Position numbers and translations under genes: made by a program
Shown here: piece after piece, positions 1 through 6,034 of the stretch
Numbering within the stretch: the first letter of the stretch is position 1
How the letters are laid out: each line of letters opens with the position of its first letter
The notes under the pieces: model-generated
The model's input: only the letters and a program-made list of their open reading frames with translations
Databases searched by the model: none
What the model was told of the DNA's origin: nothing
DNA from: Methanosarcinales archaeon
GTDB lineage: Archaea; Halobacteriota; Methanosarcinia; Methanosarcinales; Methanogasteraceae
Assembly: GCA_003661105.1 (NCBI GenBank)
Contig: QMVM01000114.1
Span: 1 to 6,438, forward strand
Direction of reading: 5' to 3'
Length of the DNA: 6,438 bases

Positions 1-243
1 TAAGAAGTAGGAAAAAATGGGAGGTAGGCAGGCATTTTTAGTGGCCGTGGGCATAATTTCTTTTACAACAAGGCGAGAGGGCTTCCCCTCCGATCCTGAC
101 GAAGGGTGAAGTTGTTCAAAATACGGCACCACTTGGGGCTATTGGGAGGGTGTAATTTGGCTAAACTGTTGAATTGAATGATGAATTAGACAAGGGGAGT
201 GTGTTCAAGAATCGACACAGGGGATTGGGGGAAAGAGCAGATG

Positions 244-264
244 TCAGAAGTCAGAGGTCAGAAG
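244..264. repeat. Heptamer tandem array, unit TCAGAAG
   Basis: Three units in exact register: TCAGAAG (244-250), TCAGAGG (251-257) and TCAGAAG (258-264). It runs directly into a GATG/GATGGA-rich stretch (264-282) with a roughly 4-base period. It is non-coding and lies downstream of the ATPase gene. Confidence 0.75.
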
Positions 265-283
265 GATGGATGGATGAATGGAT

Positions 284-325
284 CAAGCAACGAGCAACGA
301 GCAGAGAGCAAAAAGCAGAGGGCAG
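284..325. repeat. Heptamer tandem array, consensus (C/A)(G/A)AGCA(A/G)
   Basis: Six units in unbroken 7-base register from 284 to 325: CAAGCAA, then CGAGCAA, CGAGCAG, AGAGCAA, AAAGCAG and AGGGCAG. The GCA core is constant while the first two positions drift along the array, as expected from stepwise duplication with later mutation. A spurious 87-codon plus-strand frame runs through it. Confidence 0.8.
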
Positions 326-481
326 GGGAAATGGGACAGGACGGGCCTAAATATTAACAGCTATCAACTGGAGTTTGCAATGGTAAGAGTGAGTGTCTTC
401 TGGGCGCTTGAGACTACCGAAAGTAGCCAAAGCGAAGAGCAGAACATAATCAAAGTATTAACGGAAGAGCATCCAAAAGCA

Positions 482-2065
482 TCACCCAAACCTTATTCCT
501 CTAATTTCCCTTTTCTCCGTGTCGAAATTTATTCCGCATAGGATAATTTTTTTGCTTCTCCCGCGCCAATTGTCAATATAACATTTCTCCTTTATCTGCT
601 CTATTCCTTTATCAGCGCTCTGGTTACACTTGAATTCTATGATATAGACCTTGTTTTTGAACTCTATAGCCATATCAAGTCTGCCCCGCGATGTGAGCAG
701 CTCGCTTTTGGCGTTATAACCGATAAGCGACAGGCTTAAATAGATTATGGTATGAAAGTATGCTTCGTCAGGTTTATCTTTCTTGCCATAAAGCGGATAA
801 GGTATGGAGGCAAAGATTGAATCAATATGGGCTCTTATCCCTTCAAAATCTTCCTGTTCAAACGCCTTTCCCAACTTGCCGGCAAGATAAAACGTATCCG
901 GTGTGGTTTCAAAAAGATATTGCATCAATATCTCTGAAAAACTCTTTTTTACCTCCTGGTTTGGATAGGCAAGAAAAATTATATCATCTTCCATCGCTTT
1001 GATTGTCAGATAACCGCTTTGAAACAAGAGGGGCTCTATCCTGATATTCTTTATGTCAAACGCATCAAGGAGATTTTCCGTTATCTTTATATCTTCAAGT
1101 TTTGGTATATAGTAATTCTTCTGCCTTAAAAGGTTTACAAGAAGTGTCGGGGTGGCTGTCTTAAACCAGTAGTTTTTGAATTCTCCTTCTTTGAGACAGT
1201 ACATAAGAGAGATAGGAGAATATACCTTTTTGTCGCTTTCAAGACTGAATCTATAGCCATCATACCAGTATCTTATCATCTCCATGCATTGCTTGCGATC
1301 AAACCCCTTTTCCCTGCAAAATATGTCAAGATAATCATCAAAATATTTTTCGATCTCCGCTTCCGTATAGCCCAGAAAATCTGCATATTCCCTGTTCATG
1401 GTTATGTCTATCAGGTTATTCCACTCGGAAAATATCGATACCTTTGCAAACCTTGAAACTCCTGTCACAAAGGTGAATTTAACGACATTGACTACCTCCT
1501 GGCCCTTTAATACCCCAAAAAAGTTCCTTAATATATCCCTGTTCTCTTCGGCTGTTTTCAGTCTTTCCTTGCCAAGCCCAAGGTGATCTATTATCGGTTT
1601 GTCGTATTCGTCTATAAGGATTGTTATTTTTTGGTTGTACTTGCTGTAAAGATTAAGTAAAAGCTCCTTAAAAAACAGGGAAACATCCTTGGGTTTGGAA
1701 GCTTTTATCTCGTTATCTTCAAGATATTTATTCACAACAAAAAATAAATTGCTCTCTAACCTTTCAGGTGAAGAGGAAGGTATTTCGTTAAAATCAAACA
1801 CAACCACCGGGTATTTCTCGAACTTCCACCTGTCATATATCCACAGTCCCTTAAAAAGTTCCCTGCTGCCCTTGAACAGCTCGTGCAGTGTGGATACAGT
1901 TAAGGACTTCCCAAATCTCCTTGGCCTTGAAAAAAAATAGGCTGTCCCTTCTTCAATCATTCTGTACAGCCATCTTGTTTTATCAATATATATATAGCTC
2001 TCTTCCCTGAGTCTCCTGAAAGATGATGTGTCAAGGGGAAGTTTGTTGGGTTTCTTTTTAATCAT
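482..2065 (-). CDS. AAA-ATPase-like protein with C-terminal PD-(D/E)XK nuclease-like domain
   Basis: A 527-residue cytoplasmic protein of the widespread but poorly understood family that joins an N-terminal AAA-ATPase-like domain to a C-terminal PD-(D/E)XK nuclease-like domain (formerly DUF1703). The sequence shows the family's Walker A variant SRPRRFGKS at residues 46-54 (Lys53), Walker B ITILIDEYDKP at 147-157 (Asp152, Glu153), a conserved FVTGVSRFAKVSIFS block at 199-213, WYDGYRF at 267-273 and FQSGYLTI at 348-355. Near the C terminus are GRLDM (Asp464), EFK (Glu477, Lys479) and a downstream QI (Gln490), the arrangement expected of an intact PD-(D/E)XK core. Length is normal for the family and there is no frameshift. 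I chose ATG 2065 because AAGGAGGGG lies 8 nt upstream; the in-frame ATG at 2092 sits inside a heptamer repeat and has no ribosome binding site. It follows the sigma-54 regulator on the same strand but is separated by repeats. Its role is unknown; mobile-element or defence functions are speculation. The family call is firm, the function is not. Confidence 0.93.
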   Translation of the reverse strand: MIKKKPNKLPLDTSSFRRLREESYIYIDKTRWLYRMIEEGTAYFFSRPRRFGKSLTVSTLHELFKGSRELFKGLWIYDRWKFEKYPVVVFDFNEIPSSSPERLESNLFFVVNKYLEDNEIKASKPKDVSLFFKELLLNLYSKYNQKITILIDEYDKPIIDHLGLGKERLKTAEENRDILRNFFGVLKGQEVVNVVKFTFVTGVSRFAKVSIFSEWNNLIDITMNREYADFLGYTEAEIEKYFDDYLDIFCREKGFDRKQCMEMIRYWYDGYRFSLESDKKVYSPISLMYCLKEGEFKNYWFKTATPTLLVNLLRQKNYYIPKLEDIKITENLLDAFDIKNIRIEPLLFQSGYLTIKAMEDDIIFLAYPNQEVKKSFSEILMQYLFETTPDTFYLAGKLGKAFEQEDFEGIRAHIDSIFASIPYPLYGKKDKPDEAYFHTIIYLSLSLIGYNAKSELLTSRGRLDMAIEFKNKVYIIEFKCNQSADKGIEQIKEKCYIDNWRGRSKKIILCGINFDTEKREIRGIRFG

Positions 2066-2073
2066 AAGTTTTT

Positions 2074-2082
2074 CCCCTCCTT
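2074..2082 (-). promoter_or_regulatory. Shine-Dalgarno site that fixes the ATPase start
   Basis: The minus strand reads AAGGAGGGG, a near-perfect anti-16S match, 8 nt before the ATG at 2065. It lies inside the longer reading frame that begins at ATG 2092, so it argues for the downstream start. The heptamer array begins immediately upstream. Confidence 0.85.
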
Positions 2083-2126
2083 CATCGAACATTCGATGTT
2101 CAACGTTCGATGTTCGATGTTCATTT
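2083..2126. repeat. Heptamer tandem array, unit TTCGATG
   Basis: Seven-base period on the plus strand: TTCGATG at 2092-2098, TTCAACG at 2099-2105, TTCGATG at 2106-2112 and 2113-2119, and a degenerate TTCATTT at 2120-2126. At the left edge CATCGAA (2083-2089) is the exact inverse of the first TTCGATG, making a 7-bp dyad with a 2-nt spacer. The array abuts the ATPase ribosome binding site and supplies the spurious upstream ATG at 2092. It is non-coding. Confidence 0.85.
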
Positions 2127-2129
2127 TTT

Positions 2130-2166
2130 CCTGAACCCTGAACCTTTGAACTCTGAACCTCTGAAC
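2130..2166. repeat. Heptamer tandem array, unit CCTGAAC
   Basis: Five units ending in TGAAC lie at 2130-2136, 2137-2143, 2144-2151, 2152-2158 and 2159-2166. Spacing is 7 or 8 nt, so two units carry one extra base. The array ends 2 nt before the stop codon of the sigma-54 regulator (2169-2171). It is a different unit from the TTCGATG array 4 nt away, yet both contain the GAAC/GTTC word in one orientation. Confidence 0.82.
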
Positions 2167-2168
2167 CC

Positions 2169-3530
2169 CTACGGTTTTTCTATTCCGTATTTTTTCATCT
2201 TGCTGTAAAGAGTGCCACGGGCAATATCCAGCTCCTTTGCTGCCTGCTTGAGGTTCCAGTCCGTCTCCTCCAGGACCTTACGTATTATGGTTGCTTCTGC
2301 AAGAGGAAGTGACCTGGAAGAGAGCCTGAGATCGACCTCCTTTTTTTGAGAGGTCTCCTTCAATTCTTTGGGCAGGTTGGCCGGAATAATTTCTCTTCCT
2401 TTGCAGAAAATTACGGCATTCTCAATAATATTTGCCAGTTCCCTCACATTGCCCGGCCATTCATGACGGATCAATGTCTCTATAGCTATTCTGGAAATAC
2501 GAAGGATATTCTTTTTTGTTTGAGTGGAATATTTTCTTAGAAAGTGATTGGCCAAAAGGGGTATATCAGATTTTCTTTCCCGAAGTGGTGGTATGTGTAT
2601 AGGGACCACACTGATCCGGCAAAAGAGATCTTCCCGCAAAAGTTTCTCTTTAACCGCGCTGGAGAGGTCTTTATTGGTGGCGCAAACAACCCGGGTATCG
2701 ACTTTCAGTGTCCTGGTGCCGCCTACACGCTGAAAGGTGCCTGATTCAAGGACGCGCAAGAGAGAAATCTGTGTCGGGATGGGGATATCACCGATCTCGT
2801 CCAGGAAAATAGTCCCTTTATCGGCAAGCTCAAAGTGCCCTTTTTTTTGCGCTGTTGCGCCGGTAAAGGCCCCCTTCTCATGACCAAACAGTTCGCTGTT
2901 AATCAGTGTCTCGGTGAGGGCTGCACAGTTCACCTTGATCAAGGGCTGAGATTTTCTTGGACTTCCGAAGTGAATTGAATCAGCGATCAGCTCCTTGCCT
3001 GTCCCGGTCTCTCCGTTGATCAAGACCGTTGCATCGGTTTCAGCTACATCGATAATTTTCTGAAAGACGTGAAACATCTTGGGATCTTGTCCGATAATAT
3101 TCTCAAAGCGGTACTTCTTTCTACGCTCCTTTCCAGGAAAAATGCTTTTTTGCAAGATCCTTTTGTGACCGGTGATTTTCTCAATCACCCTCCTGATCGT
3201 ATCAAAGTCATAGGGCTTTAAGACATAGTCATAGGCCCCTGCCTTCATAGCCTTCACGGCATCCTCTATCGTACCGTGACCGGTGACCATCACTACAAAA
3301 ATATCAGGATACCGCATCCTGATTTCCTCCAACAGTAGCAGGCCATCCATATTTGGCATCTTGACATCAGTTACGACAATATCCGCAGGGAACGTCTTGA
3401 GTCTTTTCAACGCTTCTGTGCCGTCAGAGGCGGTCTCGATCTCAAGCGCCTCGCTCATCAGGCCTTCACGAAAGAAAAACCGGAAGCCCTCTTCATCATC
3501 AACAAAGAGTAGTTTGATTTTGGAAGACAT
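2169..3530 (-). CDS. Sigma-54-dependent response regulator, NtrC/AtoC family
   Basis: A complete 453-residue transcription activator that contacts sigma-54 RNA polymerase and uses ATP to open promoters once phosphorylated. In order: a receiver domain, residues 3-120, with the acidic pair Asp11/Asp12, phospho-acceptor Asp55 (TDVKMPNMDG), Thr83 and Lys105; a linker; then the AAA+ domain, about 142-370, with Walker A GETGTGKE at 173-180, the sigma-54 contact loop GAFTGA at 220-225, Walker B IFLDEIGD at 241-248, REDLFCRISV at 299-308 and EWPGNVREL at 357-365. A Fis-type helix-turn-helix ends the protein, about 414-449. All key residues are present and length is typical. I prefer ATG 3530 (MSSKIKLLFVDDE); an in-frame GTG at 3551 would add seven residues, and neither has a strong Shine-Dalgarno. 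A 7-bp hairpin sits just upstream of the ATG. No kinase is adjacent; the kinase at 4315-5967 is the nearest candidate. Targets are unknown. Confidence 0.96.
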   Translation of the reverse strand: MSSKIKLLFVDDEEGFRFFFREGLMSEALEIETASDGTEALKRLKTFPADIVVTDVKMPNMDGLLLLEEIRMRYPDIFVVMVTGHGTIEDAVKAMKAGAYDYVLKPYDFDTIRRVIEKITGHKRILQKSIFPGKERRKKYRFENIIGQDPKMFHVFQKIIDVAETDATVLINGETGTGKELIADSIHFGSPRKSQPLIKVNCAALTETLINSELFGHEKGAFTGATAQKKGHFELADKGTIFLDEIGDIPIPTQISLLRVLESGTFQRVGGTRTLKVDTRVVCATNKDLSSAVKEKLLREDLFCRISVVPIHIPPLRERKSDIPLLANHFLRKYSTQTKKNILRISRIAIETLIRHEWPGNVRELANIIENAVIFCKGREIIPANLPKELKETSQKKEVDLRLSSRSLPLAEATIIRKVLEETDWNLKQAAKELDIARGTLYSKMKKYGIEKP

Positions 3531-3535
3531 AATAT

Positions 3536-3553
3536 GTGCGCCTATGGGCACAC
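3536..3553 (-). promoter_or_regulatory. Hairpin over the start region of the sigma-54 regulator
   Basis: As minus-strand RNA this reads GUGUGCC, loop CAUA, GGCGCAC: seven pairs, one of them a G-U wobble. It ends 5 nt before ATG 3530 and contains the alternative GTG start, so it covers the place where a ribosome binding site would lie. Control of translation is an inference from position; the stem is short and could be chance. Confidence 0.4.
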
Positions 3554-3559
3554 CGAAAG

Positions 3560-3573
3560 TTCACCTTTCACCA
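3560..3573. repeat. Two-unit heptamer TTCACC(T/A)
   Basis: TTCACCT (3560-3566) is followed directly by TTCACCA (3567-3573). On the minus strand this gives GGTGAA twice, the same word as the unit TTCACCG within the array at 3919-3947. With only two units it would mean little without the other arrays. The AAGGTGA it creates is the only purine-rich stretch that could serve the alternative GTG start at 3551. Confidence 0.45.
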
Positions 3574-3918
3574 ATGGACAGACAGCAGCTCTTGAGGCTT
3601 TTCGTGCCATCTATCAGAAATAGTGGCGAATTGGGTTCCTTATTTTTCTGATCAGGGATTGTCATGTGATTTTCTTGAGCATACTACACGATAACTGGTT
3701 TGCATATGGAGGTTGGTTCATAGTTTGTGGTTAGGGCAGTTTTTGCGTAGAATATATTCTTGTGAATAATGTATTTTCCTATAGTAATTTCCGGTTAAGT
3801 TATTGCATGTAAAGGGGGAACCGGTTGCCTCTCTGGCCTTGAGGTTGCTCCGTCAAAAGGCAAAAGGGAAATGTACGCAGAATTAAACGGGTGAATGAAG
3901 GATGCCTATTTGTAAGCG

Positions 3919-3947
3919 TTCACAGGTTCATACTTCACCGTTCAGTC
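3919..3947. repeat. Degenerate heptamer array, core TTCA
   Basis: On the plus strand TTCACAGG (8 nt), TTCATAC, TTCACCG and TTCAGTC follow one another at 3919, 3927, 3934 and 3941. On the minus strand the core is TGAA. The array starts 19 nt past the stop codon of the receiver gene. Part of it (TTCACCGTT, 3934-3942) can pair with AACGGGTGAA (3886-3895) with one bulged base. There is no T-tract, so I do not call a terminator. Confidence 0.55.
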
Positions 3948-3965
3948 ACCAACGATAACCTGGAT

Positions 3966-4346
3966 TTATATTTCCAACACCTTTTTAATAGCACCTACAA
4001 GCTCCTCGGTAGTGATCGGCTTAGCTATAAAATTTCGCCCCCCCCTTTCCTTCACAACATTTCCAATTTCTTCCTTAGTAACCATTGCAGTGAGAAATAT
4101 AATGGGGATCTTGGCTGTCGCAGGATTATCCAGAAGGATTTCGGCAACTTCATCACCTGACATTTCAGGCATAAGTATATCCAGCAAAATTAGATCCGGC
4201 TTTTCTCTTTGAGCCAATTTAATACCTTTGTCGCCCCTGTTACTTACTATTACATCAAACTCTCCGGTATTCTCTAAATTGGCTTTCAAAAAAAAACATA
4301 AATCCTTTTCATCATCAATTAGTAGTATTTTTTTCTTTTCCGCCAT
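3966..4346 (-). CDS. Single-domain response regulator (CheY/Spo0F-like receiver)
   Basis: A 126-residue soluble protein consisting of a receiver domain only, with no output domain. It has the acidic pair Asp11/Asp12 (LLIDDEKD), phospho-acceptor Asp56 in LLDILMPEMSG, Thr86 (FLTAM) and Lys109 (IAKPI), so phosphorylation should be intact. Length is typical for a stand-alone receiver. The start at 4346 is supported by AAAGGGG 6 nt upstream and lies inside the last codons of the kinase gene, a 32-bp overlap that implies one mRNA and coupled translation. The obvious phosphodonor is therefore that kinase. With no effector domain, it must act by protein contact, pass phosphate on in a relay, or serve as a phosphate sink. 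No Hpt protein is visible in the window. Confidence 0.95.
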   Translation of the reverse strand: MAEKKKILLIDDEKDLCFFLKANLENTGEFDVIVSNRGDKGIKLAQREKPDLILLDILMPEMSGDEVAEILLDNPATAKIPIIFLTAMVTKEEIGNVVKERGGRNFIAKPITTEELVGAIKKVLEI

Positions 4347-5967
4347 ATTGTTCCCCTTTAACTTGATTATTTCCTGGTTGCAGATTAATAATAAATTTGG
4401 TGCCTTTATTCGCCTCGCTCTCTACATCAATAGATCCCCTGTGCCGATCTATAATTAAATGTGCCATACTGAGACCAAGACCAGTTCCCTTTTTTGCTTC
4501 TTTGGTAGTAAAAAAAGGCTCAAATATCTTCGGCAATAAATCTTCAGGAATGCCCTCTCCGGTATCCTCAATTTCAATCACAGTAATTTTATCACCTACC
4601 TTAAAATAATCATCCTCTCTCCTGCCTATTCTATTGCCTATATTCGATGCTGACTTATAAAAAACATTTATCTTAATTTCGCCTCCATCTTGCATAGCAT
4701 CGACAGCATTGTTCAAAAGATTAATAACTACTTGCTGAAACATGTTCTTATCAACTTTACACTTTACTGGTTCTTTTGGATAATTCCTTCTAATTTTTAT
4801 ATTTTTTGAATCTTCACTATGTTCAACCAGGCTTATTGTACCATCTAATAATTTACAAAGATCTATAGATTCAAATTTAAGTTCGGTCTTTCTTGAAAAT
4901 TGCAGAATATCAACAATAATTTTGTTTGCCCTACCTACAGCCTGTTTTATGATTTTAATAGATCCGGCGCATTGTTCATCTTTCTCTGACAAAGTATTAT
5001 CAAGATACTCTACACCCATCAAAATAATTCCCAGGGGATTTCTAATTTGATGAGCAACTCCGGAAGTCAAACGCCCTATAGCTGCCATTTTCTCATTTTG
5101 TATTAACTGATCGTTGGCCATTTTAAGCTCATTATAGGCATTTCTTAAATCCTCTTCTGCCTTTTTACGCTCAGTAATATTTTTTGATATTACAGAAACA
5201 GCTATTACATTCTTAGTATCAGGTTCTTTAATTGGACTAAGCGTTCTCATAAGCCATTTATTATATTTCTTGCTGTAATCTTCGTAGTCTGTGGTTATAC
5301 CAGTCTCAAAAACTTTCTTTACATTCTTGGCAAAATTTTTCGTTTCTTCTGTTGCATGAAATAAGTCAAATGTCTTGCCCAAAACATGGCTCCTTAATAT
5401 GCCAAACTGAGATAACAAAACGGCGTTTACAAAAAGAATCTTACACTCTTTATCTACTATGTAGATTAAATCACCAGTAGATTCCACGAGAGAACGGTAT
5501 TTTTCCTCGGATTTTCGCACATTCATTTCTTCATTAGCTTTTTCCTCGCTGATAAGTGCGATAGCATAAGCTAATAATATAAAAACTCCTGCCCTCTCAA
5601 TGGTCCCTACTATAAGACTTCCAAGAGTAGAATATGTTAAATATATATGAAAACAACTTAATAAAACTGCCAGCGGGATGACTATTTTTCGATACCATAT
5701 AGCAGCTAGTATAATTGGAACATAGAATAGGTTAGTATAAAGAATCTGTAAGCTAAAATAATTAAGGATGACACTAAATTCTTGAGCTGAGTAAAAATCA
5801 GCATAATCAATTTTTGCTTTCGCGATAAAATTAAAGTAATAGCCTCCCGCAATACATAAAAATATTGAAAAAAGCGGTATAGCGCTCCGGCACTCTCTGG
5901 ATTTTACAAATCCTTCCTTCCTGAATATTTTGGGAAAACAAAGTCCCTGCTGAACACTTAAATTCAT
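4315..5967 (-). CDS. Membrane-bound PAS sensor histidine kinase
   Basis: A 550-residue inner-membrane sensor kinase. The N terminus carries about four hydrophobic spans, roughly 29-48, 67-91, 95-113 and 117-140, with only short loops, so there is no large periplasmic sensor. Next come a PAS domain, about 154-262, ending in the usual ITERKKAEEDLR; a short coiled coil, about 263-290; HisKA with the H-box GVAHQIRNPL (phospho-acceptor His306); and a HATPase domain with N-box NLLNNAVDAM (about 416-425), DTGEGI (468-473), FEPFFTTK (482-489) and GTGLGL (494-499). The catalytic motifs are intact. The signal is unknown; PAS ligands cannot be told from sequence. The last 16 or so residues are polar and are encoded by the ribosome binding site and start of the receiver gene. 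The start at ATG 5967 has AAAAAGGA 10 nt upstream. The gene is more AT-rich than the sigma-54 regulator. Confidence 0.95.
   Translation of the reverse strand: MNLSVQQGLCFPKIFRKEGFVKSRECRSAIPLFSIFLCIAGGYYFNFIAKAKIDYADFYSAQEFSVILNYFSLQILYTNLFYVPIILAAIWYRKIVIPLAVLLSCFHIYLTYSTLGSLIVGTIERAGVFILLAYAIALISEEKANEEMNVRKSEEKYRSLVESTGDLIYIVDKECKILFVNAVLLSQFGILRSHVLGKTFDLFHATEETKNFAKNVKKVFETGITTDYEDYSKKYNKWLMRTLSPIKEPDTKNVIAVSVISKNITERKKAEEDLRNAYNELKMANDQLIQNEKMAAIGRLTSGVAHQIRNPLGIILMGVEYLDNTLSEKDEQCAGSIKIIKQAVGRANKIIVDILQFSRKTELKFESIDLCKLLDGTISLVEHSEDSKNIKIRRNYPKEPVKCKVDKNMFQQVVINLLNNAVDAMQDGGEIKINVFYKSASNIGNRIGRREDDYFKVGDKITVIEIEDTGEGIPEDLLPKIFEPFFTTKEAKKGTGLGLSMAHLIIDRHRGSIDVESEANKGTKFIINLQPGNNQVKGEQYGGKEKNTTN
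4353..4359 (-). promoter_or_regulatory. Ribosome binding site of the receiver gene, inside the kinase gene
   Basis: AAAGGGG on the minus strand lies 6 nt before ATG 4346. It is read as coding sequence by the kinase, giving the Lys-Gly of its polar C-terminal tail. Its position supports translational coupling of the two genes. Confidence 0.75.
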
Positions 5968-5977
5968 TATATTTGTG

Positions 5978-5985
5978 TCCTTTTT
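5978..5985 (-). promoter_or_regulatory. Ribosome binding site of the kinase gene
   Basis: AAAAAGGA on the minus strand lies 10 nt before ATG 5967. The match is moderate and the spacing slightly long. No alternative start downstream precedes the first membrane span, so this one is preferred. Confidence 0.5.
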
Positions 5986-5997
5986 GTGGATTGGTTT

Positions 5998-6034
5998 ATT
6001 ATAAATGTTGCAAAGTTGCCGGGATGGTTGTCAA
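5998..6034 (-). promoter_or_regulatory. Possible promoter of the kinase-receiver pair
   Basis: A perfect TATAAT (plus-strand 5998-6003) sits about 30 bp before the kinase start and would give a short leader. A perfect TTGACA (6029-6034) lies upstream, but 25 bp separate the two, too long for one ordinary sigma-70 promoter. Either the -10 works without this -35 or the match is chance in AT-rich DNA. Confidence 0.3.

Larger units (their letters stand above)
1..481. other. Gene-poor left flank with heptamer arrays
   Basis: 481 bp downstream of the ATPase gene. Besides the two heptamer arrays it holds a small hairpin, GAGGG-CTTC-CCCTC (77-90), and a 6-bp stem around a 5-nt loop near 415-431 with no T-tract. 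Two short frames lie at the left edge: a plus-strand one of 30 codons (17-109) with AGGA 4 nt upstream, and a minus-strand one open from 132 to the edge (44 codons). I recognise neither product and do not call a gene. The same DNA being open on both strands could mean a degraded repeat or element end. Confidence 0.5.
3531..3965. other. Gene-free stretch between receiver and sigma-54 regulator
   Basis: About 435 bp without a convincing gene on either strand. It holds the start-region hairpin (3536-3553), a two-unit heptamer (3560-3573), two CCGGTT words about 30 bp apart (near 3791 and 3820) and a degenerate heptamer array (3919-3947). A minus-strand frame of 34 codons (3561-3665) has an ATG but no ribosome binding site and no recognisable product. 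The length suggests that the sigma-54 regulator has its own promoter, but I see no clear -35/-10 pair. Confidence 0.6.

Noticed and set aside
278..541. Plus-strand 87-codon reading frame
   Set aside because: It runs through the six-unit heptamer array and into the antisense of the ATPase C terminus. It has no ribosome binding site and a repeat-derived, low-complexity start.
2066..2092. Nine extra residues at the N terminus of the ATPase from ATG 2092
   Set aside because: That ATG is part of the heptamer repeat and lacks a ribosome binding site, and the frame then reads through the strong Shine-Dalgarno used by ATG 2065.
2083..2166. CRISPR array
   Set aside because: Units are 7 nt, directly contiguous and without spacers; no cas genes are present.
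3594..3609. Sigma-54 promoter on the minus strand: TGGCACG at 3603-3609
   Set aside because: The -24 word is perfect, but the bases at the -12 position read CT instead of GC and there is no TTGC, so the promoter is incomplete.
3561..3665. Small minus-strand gene of 34 codons just upstream of the sigma-54 regulator
   Set aside because: No Shine-Dalgarno, no recognisable motif, and its end falls in a heptamer repeat. It could be a leader peptide but nothing supports that.
3818..3825. Palindrome AACCGGTT
   Set aside because: An 8-bp palindrome is expected by chance in a window of this length, and no second copy of the full palindrome is seen.
3886..3942. Terminator after the receiver gene
   Set aside because: The stem has a bulge and a loop of about 38 nt, and is not followed by a T-tract on the minus strand.
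760..4609. Other plus-strand reading frames of 60-120 codons antisense to the four genes
   Set aside because: Each lies opposite a gene with clear conserved motifs, none has a recognisable product, and they are shadows of coding sequence.
6007..6023. Second sigma-54-like site (CGGCAAC ... TTTGCAA) upstream of the kinase
   Set aside because: Only 7 bp separate GG and GC instead of the required 10.
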